Source of the DNA: Catellicoccus marimammalium M35/04/3
GTDB taxonomy: Bacteria; Bacillota; Bacilli; Lactobacillales; Catellicoccaceae
NCBI RefSeq assembly: GCF_000313915.1
Contig: NZ_AMYT01000011.1
Span: 1-64,000, forward strand
Direction: 5' to 3'
Length of the DNA: 64,000 nt
The notes beneath the pieces were generated by a model. That model had not been told where the DNA came from. It did no database searches and worked only from the letters and a program-made list of their open reading frames with translations. A program made the translations under genes and the position numbers. Every line of letters starts with the position of its first letter. Position 1 is the stretch's first letter. This document shows positions 57,225 to 64,000 of the stretch, piece after piece.

Positions 57225-57480
57225 ATGTAAGTTGAAATTGATGATACAAATAGATATAACTAAGATTTTCTTTTGGAATCGGAAATGGGAAAGTCTGATA
57301 AATATCAATAATTTCTTTTGGTTGAATATTTCTTGTTGGATGATAAATTATTATTTTTTCTTTTTCTTTTATTCGGTAATATTCAATAGTTAAAGAACCG
57401 TAAGTATATTGTTGAGCAAATGAAATTGTACTTGGTAAATCTTTTAAAAATTGATTTTGTGTAATATTAATTAATTGCAT
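57205..57480 (-). CDS. Small hypothetical protein
   Basis: A 91-residue protein starting at 57480 behind GGAGGGGAGTAAA on the minus strand; the frame to 57510 has no ribosome site. It is soluble and Tyr/Ile/Lys-rich (YGSLTIEYYRIKEKEKIIIYHP) with alternating polar and hydrophobic residues, suggesting a small beta-rich fold. No family is recognised. It is divergent from the 64-residue gene at 57527, sharing a 46-bp gap. Confidence 0.7.
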   Translation of the reverse strand: MQLINITQNQFLKDLPSTISFAQQYTYGSLTIEYYRIKEKEKIIIYHPTRNIQPKEIIDIYQTFPFPIPKENLSYIYLYHQFQLTWKKLPK

Positions 57481-57526
57481 TTTACTCCCCTCCACATAGT
57501 ATAATAGCACAAAGGGGGGGAGGAAG

Positions 57527-57721
57527 ATGGATTACGTTATTGAATTAGATCGCTTGCGTAAGCATGAAATTCAAAATCTAGAAGTAAAGAATGCAGAATT
57601 CCCACAATTTAGAGAAGTTTGGCTACAGCAAAAAGATCGAGATCATATTGTGGGAGAAGCACAAAGAAATGGCGATGTTATTTATCATTGGGAAGAAAAA
57701 GAGGAAGAAGAATTAGAATGA
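57527..57721 (+). CDS. Very small acidic hypothetical protein
   Basis: A 64-residue protein (MDYVIELDRLRKHEIQ...) with a strong GGGGGGGAGGAAG ribosome site. It is acidic, with a Glu-rich C-terminal tail (EEKEEEELE), no signal peptide and no known family. It is transcribed divergently from the gene at 57205 and followed by an 11-bp inverted repeat at 57730-57763 before ptsH. Codon use and the ribosome site support a real gene. Confidence 0.65.
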   Translation: MDYVIELDRLRKHEIQNLEVKNAEFPQFREVWLQQKDRDHIVGEAQRNGDVIYHWEEKEEEELE

Positions 57722-57729
57722 TTTTGTAA

Positions 57730-57763
57730 ATATTTGAAAATGATGAAAATTGTTTTCAAATAT
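57730..57763. repeat. Perfect 11-bp inverted repeat upstream of ptsH
   Basis: ATATTTGAAAA (57730-57740) and TTTTCAAATAT (57753-57763) flank 12 bases. No T-run follows on the plus strand, so it is a poor terminator. It sits directly before the ptsH -35 box and could be an operator. Confidence 0.5.
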
Positions 57764-57791
57764 TGCAACGGGTAACACATAATGATAATAT
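57763..57791 (+). promoter_or_regulatory. Putative ptsHI promoter
   Basis: TTGCAA (57763-57768) and TAATAT (57786-57791) are 17 bp apart, giving a leader of about 120 nt before ptsH. Confidence 0.55.
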
Positions 57792-57919
57792 TACTTAAGT
57801 GAAGAGGAAATGTAGAAGTTCAAGAAATAATTTTCTATGTTTTCTGTATAAAGTTTATTATTTTCCTTCTATTTATGATAGAAGTTGAAAAAAATTTGTA
57901 AATATAAAGGAGAATCACT

Positions 57920-58180
57920 ATGTTAAAAAAAGAATTTCACATTGTAGATGAAACAGGAATCCACGCTCGTCCAGCTACTTTATTAGTACAAGCTGCAAGC
58001 AAATTCTCATCAGATATCAACTTAGAATACAACGGCAAAGCTGTTAACTTAAAATCAATCATGGGCGTTATGTCTTTAGGTGTTGGTCAAGGTGCTACTG
58101 TAGCAATCACTGCTGATGGAGCAGATGAAGCAGATGCAATGGCAGCAATTGAAGAAGTAATGAAAGGCTTAGCTGAATAA
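57920..58180 (+). CDS. ptsH: Phosphocarrier protein HPr
   Basis: An 86-residue general PTS phosphocarrier. His15 in GIHARPAT takes phosphate from enzyme I, and Ser46 in LKSIMGVM is the HPr-kinase site used with CcpA for catabolite control in Gram-positives. AAAGGAGAATCAC precedes the ATG. It overlaps nothing but sits 2 bp before ptsI. It supplies phosphate to the PTS and, by phosphorylating PRDs, to the LevR-type regulator at 22.8 kb. Confidence 0.98.
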   Translation: MLKKEFHIVDETGIHARPATLLVQAASKFSSDINLEYNGKAVNLKSIMGVMSLGVGQGATVAITADGADEADAMAAIEEVMKGLAE

Positions 58181-58182
58181 AA

Positions 58183-59907
58183 ATGTCGAAAGTATTAAAA
58201 GGTATCGGCGCAAGTGACGGTGTAGCTGTTGCAAAAGCTTATATGTTAGTTCAACCTGATCTTTCTTTTGAAAAAGTTACAGGTGTTGATGCGACAGAAC
58301 AAATTAATCGTTTACATGCCGCGTTAGAAAAATCACAAGAAGAATTACAAATCATCCGTAATAAAGCTGCAGAATCTTTAGGGGAAGAAGAAGCTCAAGT
58401 ATTTGATGCTCACTTAATGGTATTAGCAGACCCAGAAATGATTTCTGCAATTGAAGCAAATATTACAGATAACTCTGTCAACGCAGAGTCTGCTTTAAAA
58501 GAAGTAACAGATATGTTTATTTCTATGTTTGAAGCAATGGTAGATAACGCTTATATGCAAGAACGTGCTGCAGATATTCGCGACGTTACAAAACGTGTAA
58601 TGGCACACTTGTTAGGTGTTAAATTACCAAACCCAGCAATGATTAATGAAGAAGTAATCGTTATCGCTCACGATTTAACACCAAGTGATACTGCACAGTT
58701 AGATCGTAAATATGTAAAAGCATTTGTTACAGACATCGGTGGACGTACTTCTCACTCAGCAATCATGGCTCGCTCTTTAGAAATTCCAGCGGTTGTTGGT
58801 TCACAAGAAATCACATCTTTAACAAAAGATGGAGATATGATTGCCGTTAACGGAATCGAAGGTGACGTTATCGTTGATCCAACAGAAGAAGAAAAAGCTG
58901 ATTTTGCTAAAAAAGGTGAAGCTTATGCTGCACAAAAAGCAGAATGGGAATTATTAAAAAATGCCCAAACAGTTACTGCAGATGGCAAACACTTTGAATT
59001 AGCTGCCAACATTGGAACACCAAAAGATGTTGCTGGTGTATTAAACAATGGTGGAGAAGCAATTGGATTATACCGTACTGAATTCTTATATATGGATTCA
59101 AATGACTTCCCAACAGAAGAAGAACAATTTGAAGGATATAAAGCAGTATTAGAAGGTATGAATGGTAAACCAGTTGTTGTTCGTACAATGGACATCGGTG
59201 GGGATAAAGAATTACCATATTTAGAATTACCACACGAAATGAACCCATTCTTAGGATATCGTGCAATTCGTGTCTGCTTAGACCAAGATCAAATGTTCCG
59301 TACACAATTACGTGCGTTATTACGTGCTTCTGTTTATGGTCAATTACGTATCATGTTCCCAATGATTGCTACATTGCAAGAATTCCGTGCTGCAAAAGCA
59401 ATTTTAGAAGAAGAACGTGCGAAATTAATCGCTGAAGGCGTTGAAGTAGCAGAAGGTATCCAAGTCGGAATCATGATTGAAATTCCTGCTGCTGCTGTTT
59501 TAGCAGACCAATTTGCTAAAGAAGTTGACTTCTTCTCAATCGGAACAAACGATTTAATTCAATATACAATGGCTGCAGACCGTATGAACGAACGCGTTTC
59601 TTACTTATATCAACCATATAACCCATCAATCTTACGTTTAATCAAACACGTAATTGATTCTGCTCACGCAGAGGGTAAATGGGCTGGTATGTGTGGAGAA
59701 ATGGCTGGAGATCAAACAGCAGTTCCATTATTAGTCGGCTTAGGCTTAGATGAATTCTCTATGAGTGCAACAAGTATCTTAAAAACACGTAGCTTAATGA
59801 AACGTTTAGATACAACAAAAATGCAAGAATTAGCACAACGTGCCGTTTCTGAATGTACAACAATGGATGAAGTTGTTGCTTTAGTAAACGAATACGTTGG
59901 TGAATAA
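58183..59907 (+). CDS. ptsI: PTS enzyme I (PEP-protein phosphotransferase)
   Basis: A 574-residue enzyme that autophosphorylates from PEP and phosphorylates HPr. The phospho-His is in [12 protein letters not shown] (about 186-197). The PEP-binding barrel includes [19 protein letters not shown] and the catalytic Cys in GMCGEMAGD (about 503). Length and motifs are standard. It is coupled to ptsH by a 2-bp gap and followed by a strong terminator. Confidence 0.98.
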   Translation: MSKVLKGIGASDGVAVAKAYMLVQPDLSFEKVTGVDATEQINRLHAALEKSQEELQIIRNKAAESLGEEEAQVFDAHLMVLADPEMISAIEANITDNSVNAESALKEVTDMFISMFEAMVDNAYMQERAADIRDVTKRVMAHLLGVKLPNPAMINEEVIVIAHDLTPSDTAQLDRKYVKAFVTDIGGRTSHSAIMARSLEIPAVVGSQEITSLTKDGDMIAVNGIEGDVIVDPTEEEKADFAKKGEAYAAQKAEWELLKNAQTVTADGKHFELAANIGTPKDVAGVLNNGGEAIGLYRTEFLYMDSNDFPTEEEQFEGYKAVLEGMNGKPVVVRTMDIGGDKELPYLELPHEMNPFLGYRAIRVCLDQDQMFRTQLRALLRASVYGQLRIMFPMIATLQEFRAAKAILEEERAKLIAEGVEVAEGIQVGIMIEIPAAAVLADQFAKEVDFFSIGTNDLIQYTMAADRMNERVSYLYQPYNPSILRLIKHVIDSAHAEGKWAGMCGEMAGDQTAVPLLVGLGLDEFSMSATSILKTRSLMKRLDTTKMQELAQRAVSECTTMDEVVALVNEYVGE

Positions 59908-59910
59908 TAA

Positions 59911-59940
59911 AAAAGAGAGGAGGCGACTCCTCTTTTTTTT
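59911..59940 (+). terminator. Terminator of ptsHI
   Basis: AAAGAGAGGAG and CTCCTCTTT pair around GCGA (about 59913-59936), followed by TTTTT. Confidence 0.9.
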
Positions 59941-60004
59941 GTCTAAAAATGGCGAAAATACTAGGAAACTTTGCAAAAATACAGTGCAAATGAATAGGTT
60001 GTTT

Positions 60005-60012
60005 GCTATAAT
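60005..60012 (+). promoter_or_regulatory. Extended -10 promoter of DUF1797 gene
   Basis: TGCTATAAT (about 60004-60012) is an extended -10 element; no good -35 is present. It lies about 50 bp before the start codon. Confidence 0.55.
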
Positions 60013-60063
60013 AATAACGTTAGGATAACCATCCAGAGAATAAGAGAAAGGAGTGAAATCCGC

Positions 60064-60327
60064 ATGGCTGAAAAATCTCAATTAGGGACAATTATTAAAT
60101 GTTTAGAAAAAATGATGGATACAGCTACCCCTGAAGTAAATACACGTCGTTTTGAAGTGGAAAAAAATGGTGAACGCGAAGAACGTTGTAGCGTAACTTA
60201 TATTCCAAGTGTTGATGGGGAAACATCTGGAACTTTCGAATTAAAAGATACAAAAACAAACGAAGTATATCAATTTGATGATATTGATTTAATTGCAATG
60301 GATATTTACGAATTATTGCAAGATTAA
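60064..60327 (+). CDS. DUF1797 (YkuJ-like) family protein
   Basis: An 87-residue cytoplasmic protein whose length and pattern (LGTIIKCLEKMMD...RRFEVEKNGE, VTYIPSVDGETSGTFELKDT, FDDIDLIAMDIYELLQD) match the DUF1797/YkuJ family conserved in Firmicutes. The fold is a small alpha/beta domain; the function is unknown. GAAAGGAGTGAAATCC precedes the ATG. It ends at an 8-bp terminator just before the tig promoter. Confidence 0.88.
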   Translation: MAEKSQLGTIIKCLEKMMDTATPEVNTRRFEVEKNGEREERCSVTYIPSVDGETSGTFELKDTKTNEVYQFDDIDLIAMDIYELLQD

Positions 60328-60335
60328 GAAATTAG

Positions 60336-60361
60336 GAGGAACCAATGGTTTCTCTTTTTTT
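60336..60361 (+). terminator. Terminator of DUF1797 gene
   Basis: GAGGAACC (60336-60343) and GGTTTCTC (60347-60354) pair around AAT, followed by a T-run. Confidence 0.85.
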
Positions 60362-60375
60362 CAACGCTTAAAGGC

Positions 60376-60404
60376 TTGAAATTCCTAGGAAAATTCAGTA
60401 TTAT
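60376..60404 (+). promoter_or_regulatory. Promoter of tig
   Basis: TTGAAA (60376-60381) and TATTAT (60399-60404) are spaced 17 bp; the transcript starts near 60411. The leader holds a small hairpin CGCAG-AA-CTGCG (60422-60433). Confidence 0.75.
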
Positions 60405-60482
60405 ATAGGAGTGTAATATAACGCAGAACTGCGAATATATGAACAACAATAAAAAAGAGAAACATTATTTGGAGGGAATATA

Positions 60483-61760
60483 ATGACTGCCAAATGGGAA
60501 AAACAAGGTACTAATGAAGGTACTTTAACATTTACAATTGCAAAAGAAGATGTAGAAAAAGCATTAGACCGTGCATTTAATCGCGTCAAAAAAAATATTA
60601 ACGTGCCTGGATTCCGTAAAGGACATATCACACGTCAAATGTTCAACCGTATGTATGGTGAAGCTGCATTATATGATGATGCACTAAACCAATTATTACA
60701 AATGGCTTATCCACAAGCAGTTGTAGAAGCAGGAATTGAACCTGTAGCTGCACCAAAAATTGATGTGGAAAGCATGGAAAAAGGTCAAGACTGGGTAATG
60801 AAAGCTACTGTTGTTGTTCGTCCTGAAGTTAAATTAGGCGAATACAAAAACTTAACAGTAGAAAAACAAAACCGTGAAGTTACTGACGAAGATGTAGAAA
60901 AACAATTAGAAAACTTACAAATCCAACAAGCAGAAATGATCATCAGTGATGAACCAGCTTGCGAAGGAGATACAGTAGTTATCGACTTTGAAGGGTTTAA
61001 AGATGGTGAAGCTTTTGAAGGTGGAAAAGGTGAAAACTATCCATTAACATTAGGTTCAGGACAATTCATCCCAGGATTTGAAGATCAATTAGTAGGTGCT
61101 AAAGCTGGGGATGAAGTAGAAGTTAACGTTACTTTCCCTGAAGATTACCATGCAGAAGAATTAGCAGGTCAACCTGTAGTCTTCAAAGTAAAAGTACATG
61201 AAGTGAAAAAACGTCAATTACCAGAATTAGATGACGAATTCGCTAAAGATGTAGATGCAGATGTAGAAACATTAGCAGAATTAAAAGATAAAATCCGTAA
61301 AGATTTAGAAAAAACACGTGCAGAAGAAGCAGACAACAACGTACGTAACTTAGCTTTAGAAAAAGCAGTTCAAAACGCTGAAATGGAAATTCCACAAGAA
61401 ATGATCGATGAAGAAATTCAACGTTCAATGGACCAATTCATGCAACAAATGAAAAATAATGGTTTATCAGCTGAAATGTACTACCAATTAACAGGTACAA
61501 CAGAAGCAGATTTACGTGCTCAATTTGCGACAGAAGCAGAACAACGTGTAGCTGCTAACTTAGTATTAGAAGCTGTAGTAGAAAAAGAAGCAATTGAGGT
61601 AACAGAAGCAGAAATTGCTGAAGAAATTAAAGAATTAGCACAACAATACAACATGGAAGAAGAACAAGTACGTAACGTATTAAGCGATGACATGTTGAAA
61701 CATGATATTAAGATTAAACGTGCAGTAGATATGATTACTGAAACAGCAAAAGAAGCATAG
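60483..61760 (+). CDS. tig: Trigger factor
   Basis: A 425-residue ribosome-associated chaperone and prolyl isomerase. The N-terminal ribosome-binding signature appears as VPGFRKGHITRQMF. The FKBP-like PPIase domain is about 150-245 (GDTVVIDFEGFKDGEAFEGG, FIPGFEDQLVGAKAGDE), and the helical C-terminal arms follow. TTGGAGGGAATA precedes the ATG. It has its own promoter. clpX and engB follow, a neighbourhood conserved in Firmicutes. Confidence 0.97.
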   Translation: MTAKWEKQGTNEGTLTFTIAKEDVEKALDRAFNRVKKNINVPGFRKGHITRQMFNRMYGEAALYDDALNQLLQMAYPQAVVEAGIEPVAAPKIDVESMEKGQDWVMKATVVVRPEVKLGEYKNLTVEKQNREVTDEDVEKQLENLQIQQAEMIISDEPACEGDTVVIDFEGFKDGEAFEGGKGENYPLTLGSGQFIPGFEDQLVGAKAGDEVEVNVTFPEDYHAEELAGQPVVFKVKVHEVKKRQLPELDDEFAKDVDADVETLAELKDKIRKDLEKTRAEEADNNVRNLALEKAVQNAEMEIPQEMIDEEIQRSMDQFMQQMKNNGLSAEMYYQLTGTTEADLRAQFATEAEQRVAANLVLEAVVEKEAIEVTEAEIAEEIKELAQQYNMEEEQVRNVLSDDMLKHDIKIKRAVDMITETAKEA

Positions 61761-61774
61761 TCTTTTGACGATTG

Positions 61775-61808
61775 GAAAGGGAAGGAAGGAAACTTTCTTC
61801 CCTTTTTT
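61775..61808 (+). terminator. Terminator of tig
   Basis: GGGAAGGAAG and CTTTCTTCCC pair (with G-U) around GAAA, followed by TTTTTT. Confidence 0.75.
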
Positions 61809-61873
61809 GTGTTAAGAATGATATGATAGAAGAAGAATCAGAAAGAATGACTTTCTAGAAAGTAGGTCGAAAG

Positions 61874-63133
61874 ATGAAAGATAATGGAGAACAAGGAACA
61901 CGTTGCTCATTTTGTGGTAAAGGATATGGTGAAGATGGTGTAGAAAAAATTCTACAAGGGCCAGGAGTCTTTATTTGTAATCAATGTGTCGACTTGTGTG
62001 AACAAGTATTATCCGATGAGCGTAATTATGAAGAAGAATTGAATTTACAAGAAATGCCTCGTCCTGATGAAATGATTGCTTATTTAGATCAATATGTCAT
62101 TGGACAAGATCGAGCAAAAAAAGTATTAGCAGTAGCAGTGTACAATCATTACAAACGTATTAAACATCTTTCTGAAGGTGCCGATGATGATGTAGAGTTA
62201 CAAAAGAGTAACATTTGCTTTATTGGTCCTACAGGATCTGGGAAAACCTTCTTAGCCCAAACATTAGCTAAATCTTTACATGTTCCCTTTGCGATTGCAG
62301 ATGCAACAAGCTTAACAGAAGCTGGATATGTAGGAGAAGATGTAGAAAACATCCTTTTAAAATTATTACAAGCAGCAGATTATGACTTAGAACGTGCAGA
62401 GCATGGAATTATCTATGTCGATGAAATCGATAAAATTGCGCGTAAATCAGAAAGTACATCCATTACTCGTGATGTTTCTGGAGAAGGAGTACAACAAGCA
62501 CTCTTGAAAATTTTAGAAGGTACTGTAGCGAATATTCCCCCTCAAGGAGGAAGAAAACATCCACAACAAGAATATATTCCAATGGATACAACAAATATCT
62601 TATTCATTGTTGGTGGAGCATTTGATGGAATTGAAAATATTGTGAAAAATCGTTTAGGAGAAAAAGTAATTGGTTTTGGTACTAGTCAAAATACAAAAGT
62701 AGATGACGAAACGATTATGCAACAAATTATTCCTGAAGATTTATTGAAATTTGGTTTGATTCCAGAATTTATCGGTCGTTTACCAGTTACTGCAGCGTTA
62801 GATAAATTAACAGAAGATGATTTAGTACGTATTTTAGTCGAACCTAAAAATGCATTAGTAAAACAATATCAAAAATTACTTTCTTATGATGATGCAGAAT
62901 TAGAGTTTGAAGAAGCATCTTTACGTGCTGTGGCAAAACAAGCGATTGAGCGTAACACCGGAGCACGTGGTTTACGTTCCATCATGGAAAATATTATGAT
63001 GGATGTTATGTATGACATCTCTACTCGTCCAGAAATTAAAAAAGTAATTATTACACCAGAACGAGTAGAAAATATGGTGCCAGCAACTTATATTTTAGAA
63101 GATGGCACAGTAGAAAATGAACAAAAGAAATAG
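61874..63133 (+). CDS. clpX: ATP-dependent Clp protease ATP-binding subunit ClpX
   Basis: A 419-residue AAA+ unfoldase that feeds substrates to ClpP. The N-terminal zinc-binding domain has CSFC (Cys11, Cys14) and CNQC (Cys35, Cys38). Walker A is GPTGSGKT (about 118-125) and Walker [12 protein letters not shown]. The pore and ClpP-contact region lie around GFGTSQ, and sensor 2 [11 protein letters not shown] is present. The zinc finger loop [15 protein letters not shown] differs slightly from common GKSQDQVRKLVAGPG. It is preceded by a tig terminator and followed 9 bp later by engB. Confidence 0.97.
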   Translation: MKDNGEQGTRCSFCGKGYGEDGVEKILQGPGVFICNQCVDLCEQVLSDERNYEEELNLQEMPRPDEMIAYLDQYVIGQDRAKKVLAVAVYNHYKRIKHLSEGADDDVELQKSNICFIGPTGSGKTFLAQTLAKSLHVPFAIADATSLTEAGYVGEDVENILLKLLQAADYDLERAEHGIIYVDEIDKIARKSESTSITRDVSGEGVQQALLKILEGTVANIPPQGGRKHPQQEYIPMDTTNILFIVGGAFDGIENIVKNRLGEKVIGFGTSQNTKVDDETIMQQIIPEDLLKFGLIPEFIGRLPVTAALDKLTEDDLVRILVEPKNALVKQYQKLLSYDDAELEFEEASLRAVAKQAIERNTGARGLRSIMENIMMDVMYDISTRPEIKKVIITPERVENMVPATYILEDGTVENEQKK

Positions 63134-63142
63134 GAGAAGATT

Positions 63143-63727
63143 GTGAAAGTAAATCAGGCAGAAATTGTTATGAGTGCAGTTTCTAAAGCACAATATCCAG
63201 ATACTCATTTAAAGGAAATTGCTTTAGCAGGACGCTCTAATGTAGGAAAATCTTCTTTCATTAATACTTTATTAGGTAGAAAAAATTTAGCTCGTACTTC
63301 AAGTAAACCTGGAAAAACACAAACTTTGAATTTTTATTTAATTGAAAATCAATTTTACTTTGTAGATGTTCCAGGATATGGATATGCGAAAGTTTCTAAA
63401 AAAGAACGAGCAAAATGGGGGAAAATGATTGATGAATATCTATTAGAAAGAGAAGAACTAGAAGCAGTTGTTAGCTTAGTAGATTTTCGTCATGAGCCTT
63501 CAAAAGAAGATTGCCAAATGTATCAATTTTTAAAATATTATGATATTCCTGTAATTGTTGTAGCAACAAAAGCAGATAAAATCCCTCGTGGAAAATGGAA
63601 CAAACATGAAAGTATGATCAAAAAAGCGCTTGATTTTGATAAAGAAGATGATTTTATTATCTTTTCTTCTGTCACAAAACAAGGAAAAGAAGAAGCATGG
63701 CAAGCGATTGAGCATTATTTAGCTTAA
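63143..63727 (+). CDS. engB: Ribosome biogenesis GTP-binding protein EngB (YsxC)
   Basis: A 194-residue small GTPase needed for late 50S subunit assembly. G-motifs: [10 protein letters not shown] (about 30-39), a G2 Thr in [20 protein letters not shown] (G3), TKADKI (G4) and SSV (G5). The start is GTG at 63143 after AGGAGAAG. It lies in the conserved clpX-engB pair and is followed by an intrinsic terminator. Confidence 0.96.
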   Translation: MKVNQAEIVMSAVSKAQYPDTHLKEIALAGRSNVGKSSFINTLLGRKNLARTSSKPGKTQTLNFYLIENQFYFVDVPGYGYAKVSKKERAKWGKMIDEYLLEREELEAVVSLVDFRHEPSKEDCQMYQFLKYYDIPVIVVATKADKIPRGKWNKHESMIKKALDFDKEDDFIIFSSVTKQGKEEAWQAIEHYLA

Positions 63728-63784
63728 AAATGACTTTATGAAGTTTGTTTCACAGTAACAATAACTATAGTATTTAAAAGAAAA

Positions 63785-63830
63785 ACATAAAGGTTTCTAT
63801 TTTTAATATGGAACTTTTATGTTTTTTATT
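63785..63830 (+). terminator. Terminator of clpX-engB
   Basis: ACATAAAGGTTTC (63785-63797) pairs with GGAACTTTTATGT (63810-63822) with wobble, followed by a T-run. Confidence 0.85.
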
Positions 63831-63855
63831 TACTTTTAAGTTAAAAAATGTTAGA

Positions 63856-63879
63856 TTGATAATTGAAATTAATTATCAA
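63856..63879 (+). promoter_or_regulatory. Fur-family-like operator upstream of feoA-like gene
   Basis: TTGATAATT (63856-63864) and AATTATCAA (63871-63879) are perfect inverted arms. TGAAATT-A-ATTATCA inside also fits the 7-1-7 Fur layout with two mismatches. It lies 15 bp before the start codon. Confidence 0.7.
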
Positions 63880-63893
63880 TTAGGAGTGAGAAT

Positions 63894-64000
63894 ATGAATT
63901 TAACAGATGTGGCCTTAAACCAAAAAGTGTACATCGAAGATATTTTAGGTACACCTAAGGTCAAACGCCGCTTATTAGATATGGGGTTAACAAAAAATAC
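63894..64000 (+). CDS. FeoA-like protein, 3' end outside window
   Basis: Thirty-five residues are visible (starting MNLTDVALNQKVYI, with RRLLDMGLTKN), matching the SH3-like FeoA N terminus where the R-R-L-x-D-x-G-L segment is typical. FeoA assists the FeoB ferrous iron permease, which would be expected next. TTAGGAGTGAGAAT precedes the ATG, and a Fur-like palindrome sits directly upstream, consistent with iron repression. The gene is cut by the window end. Confidence 0.8.
   Translation, partial: MNLTDVALNQKVYIEDILGTPKVKRRLLDMGLTKN

Noticed and set aside
60346-60369. Eight-codon leader ORF (MVSLFFNA) after AGGAGG upstream of tig
   Set aside because: The sequence is better explained as the DUF1797 intrinsic terminator (GAGGAACC/GGTTTCTC plus T-run), and it lies upstream of the tig promoter.

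Overview
This is AT-rich, low-GC Gram-positive DNA. It encodes LPXTG and lipobox surface proteins, a T-box in front of alaS, a PyrR-type attenuator, EzrA, MurT/GatD, a LevR-type sigma-54 activator and small families typical of Lactobacillales (DUF3284, DUF1797, DUF4767). Neighbourhoods such as tdk-prfA-prmC-tsaC-(upp) and tig-clpX-engB point to an Enterococcaceae- or Carnobacteriaceae-like lactic acid bacterium. I cannot name the species from sequence alone.

Layout. 1-3.4 kb: the 3' part of a large secreted or surface protein (SH3-like module, Pro-rich linker, helical stalk, BspA-like repeats). 3.4-8.9 kb (minus strand): pyrBCKDFE with a complete promoter and PyrR-type attenuator; carAB and pyrR are absent from this window. 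8.9-9.9 kb: a long region without a gene that carries the most unusual object here, a tandem array of hairpins with unrelated stems but nearly the same G-rich loop (AGGGGU, then AGGGU). 9.9-14.5 kb: an accessory stretch with a small ORF whose start looks broken, a secreted subtilase, a membrane protein and an LPXTG adhesin. 14.8-20.9 kb: T-box, alaS, an unknown charged protein, murC and a DEAD-box helicase. 21-22.6 kb: mntH behind a Fur-like operator. 22.8-27.5 kb: a LevR-type regulator and a sigma-54-driven lactose/cellobiose-family PTS. 27.5-29.6 kb: gatD-murT. 29.7-31 kb: a cation/proton antiporter behind a structured leader. 31-35.4 kb: tdk-prfA-prmC-tsaC and upp. 35.5-38.2 kb: a large secreted mosaic protein. 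38.2-45.1 kb: nagB with NagR-like sites, tRNA-Arg, a DUF3284 gene, an acyl-ACP thioesterase, HAD phosphatases, ezrA and gtrA. 45.2-49 kb: an LCP-family wall enzyme and two lipoproteins. 49-57.2 kb: rlmCD, recX, mutY, DUF402, AI-2E-family, CNNM/CorC and prfC. 57.2-59.9 kb: two tiny divergent genes, then ptsHI. 60-64 kb: DUF1797, tig, clpX, engB and the start of a feoA-like gene behind a Fur-like palindrome.

Most of the window is core metabolism and cell biology: pyrimidine synthesis and salvage, translation, peptidoglycan synthesis, PTS sugar uptake and protein quality control. The accessory blocks are the surface proteins (0-3.4, 10.3-14.5 and 35.5-38.2 kb) and the hairpin array. A single diverged copy of one array hairpin lies upstream of, and antisense to, the leader of the membrane-protein gene at 12.2-12.75 kb. 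That makes the array a good candidate for an undescribed RNA element such as a binding-site sponge or multi-loop regulator.
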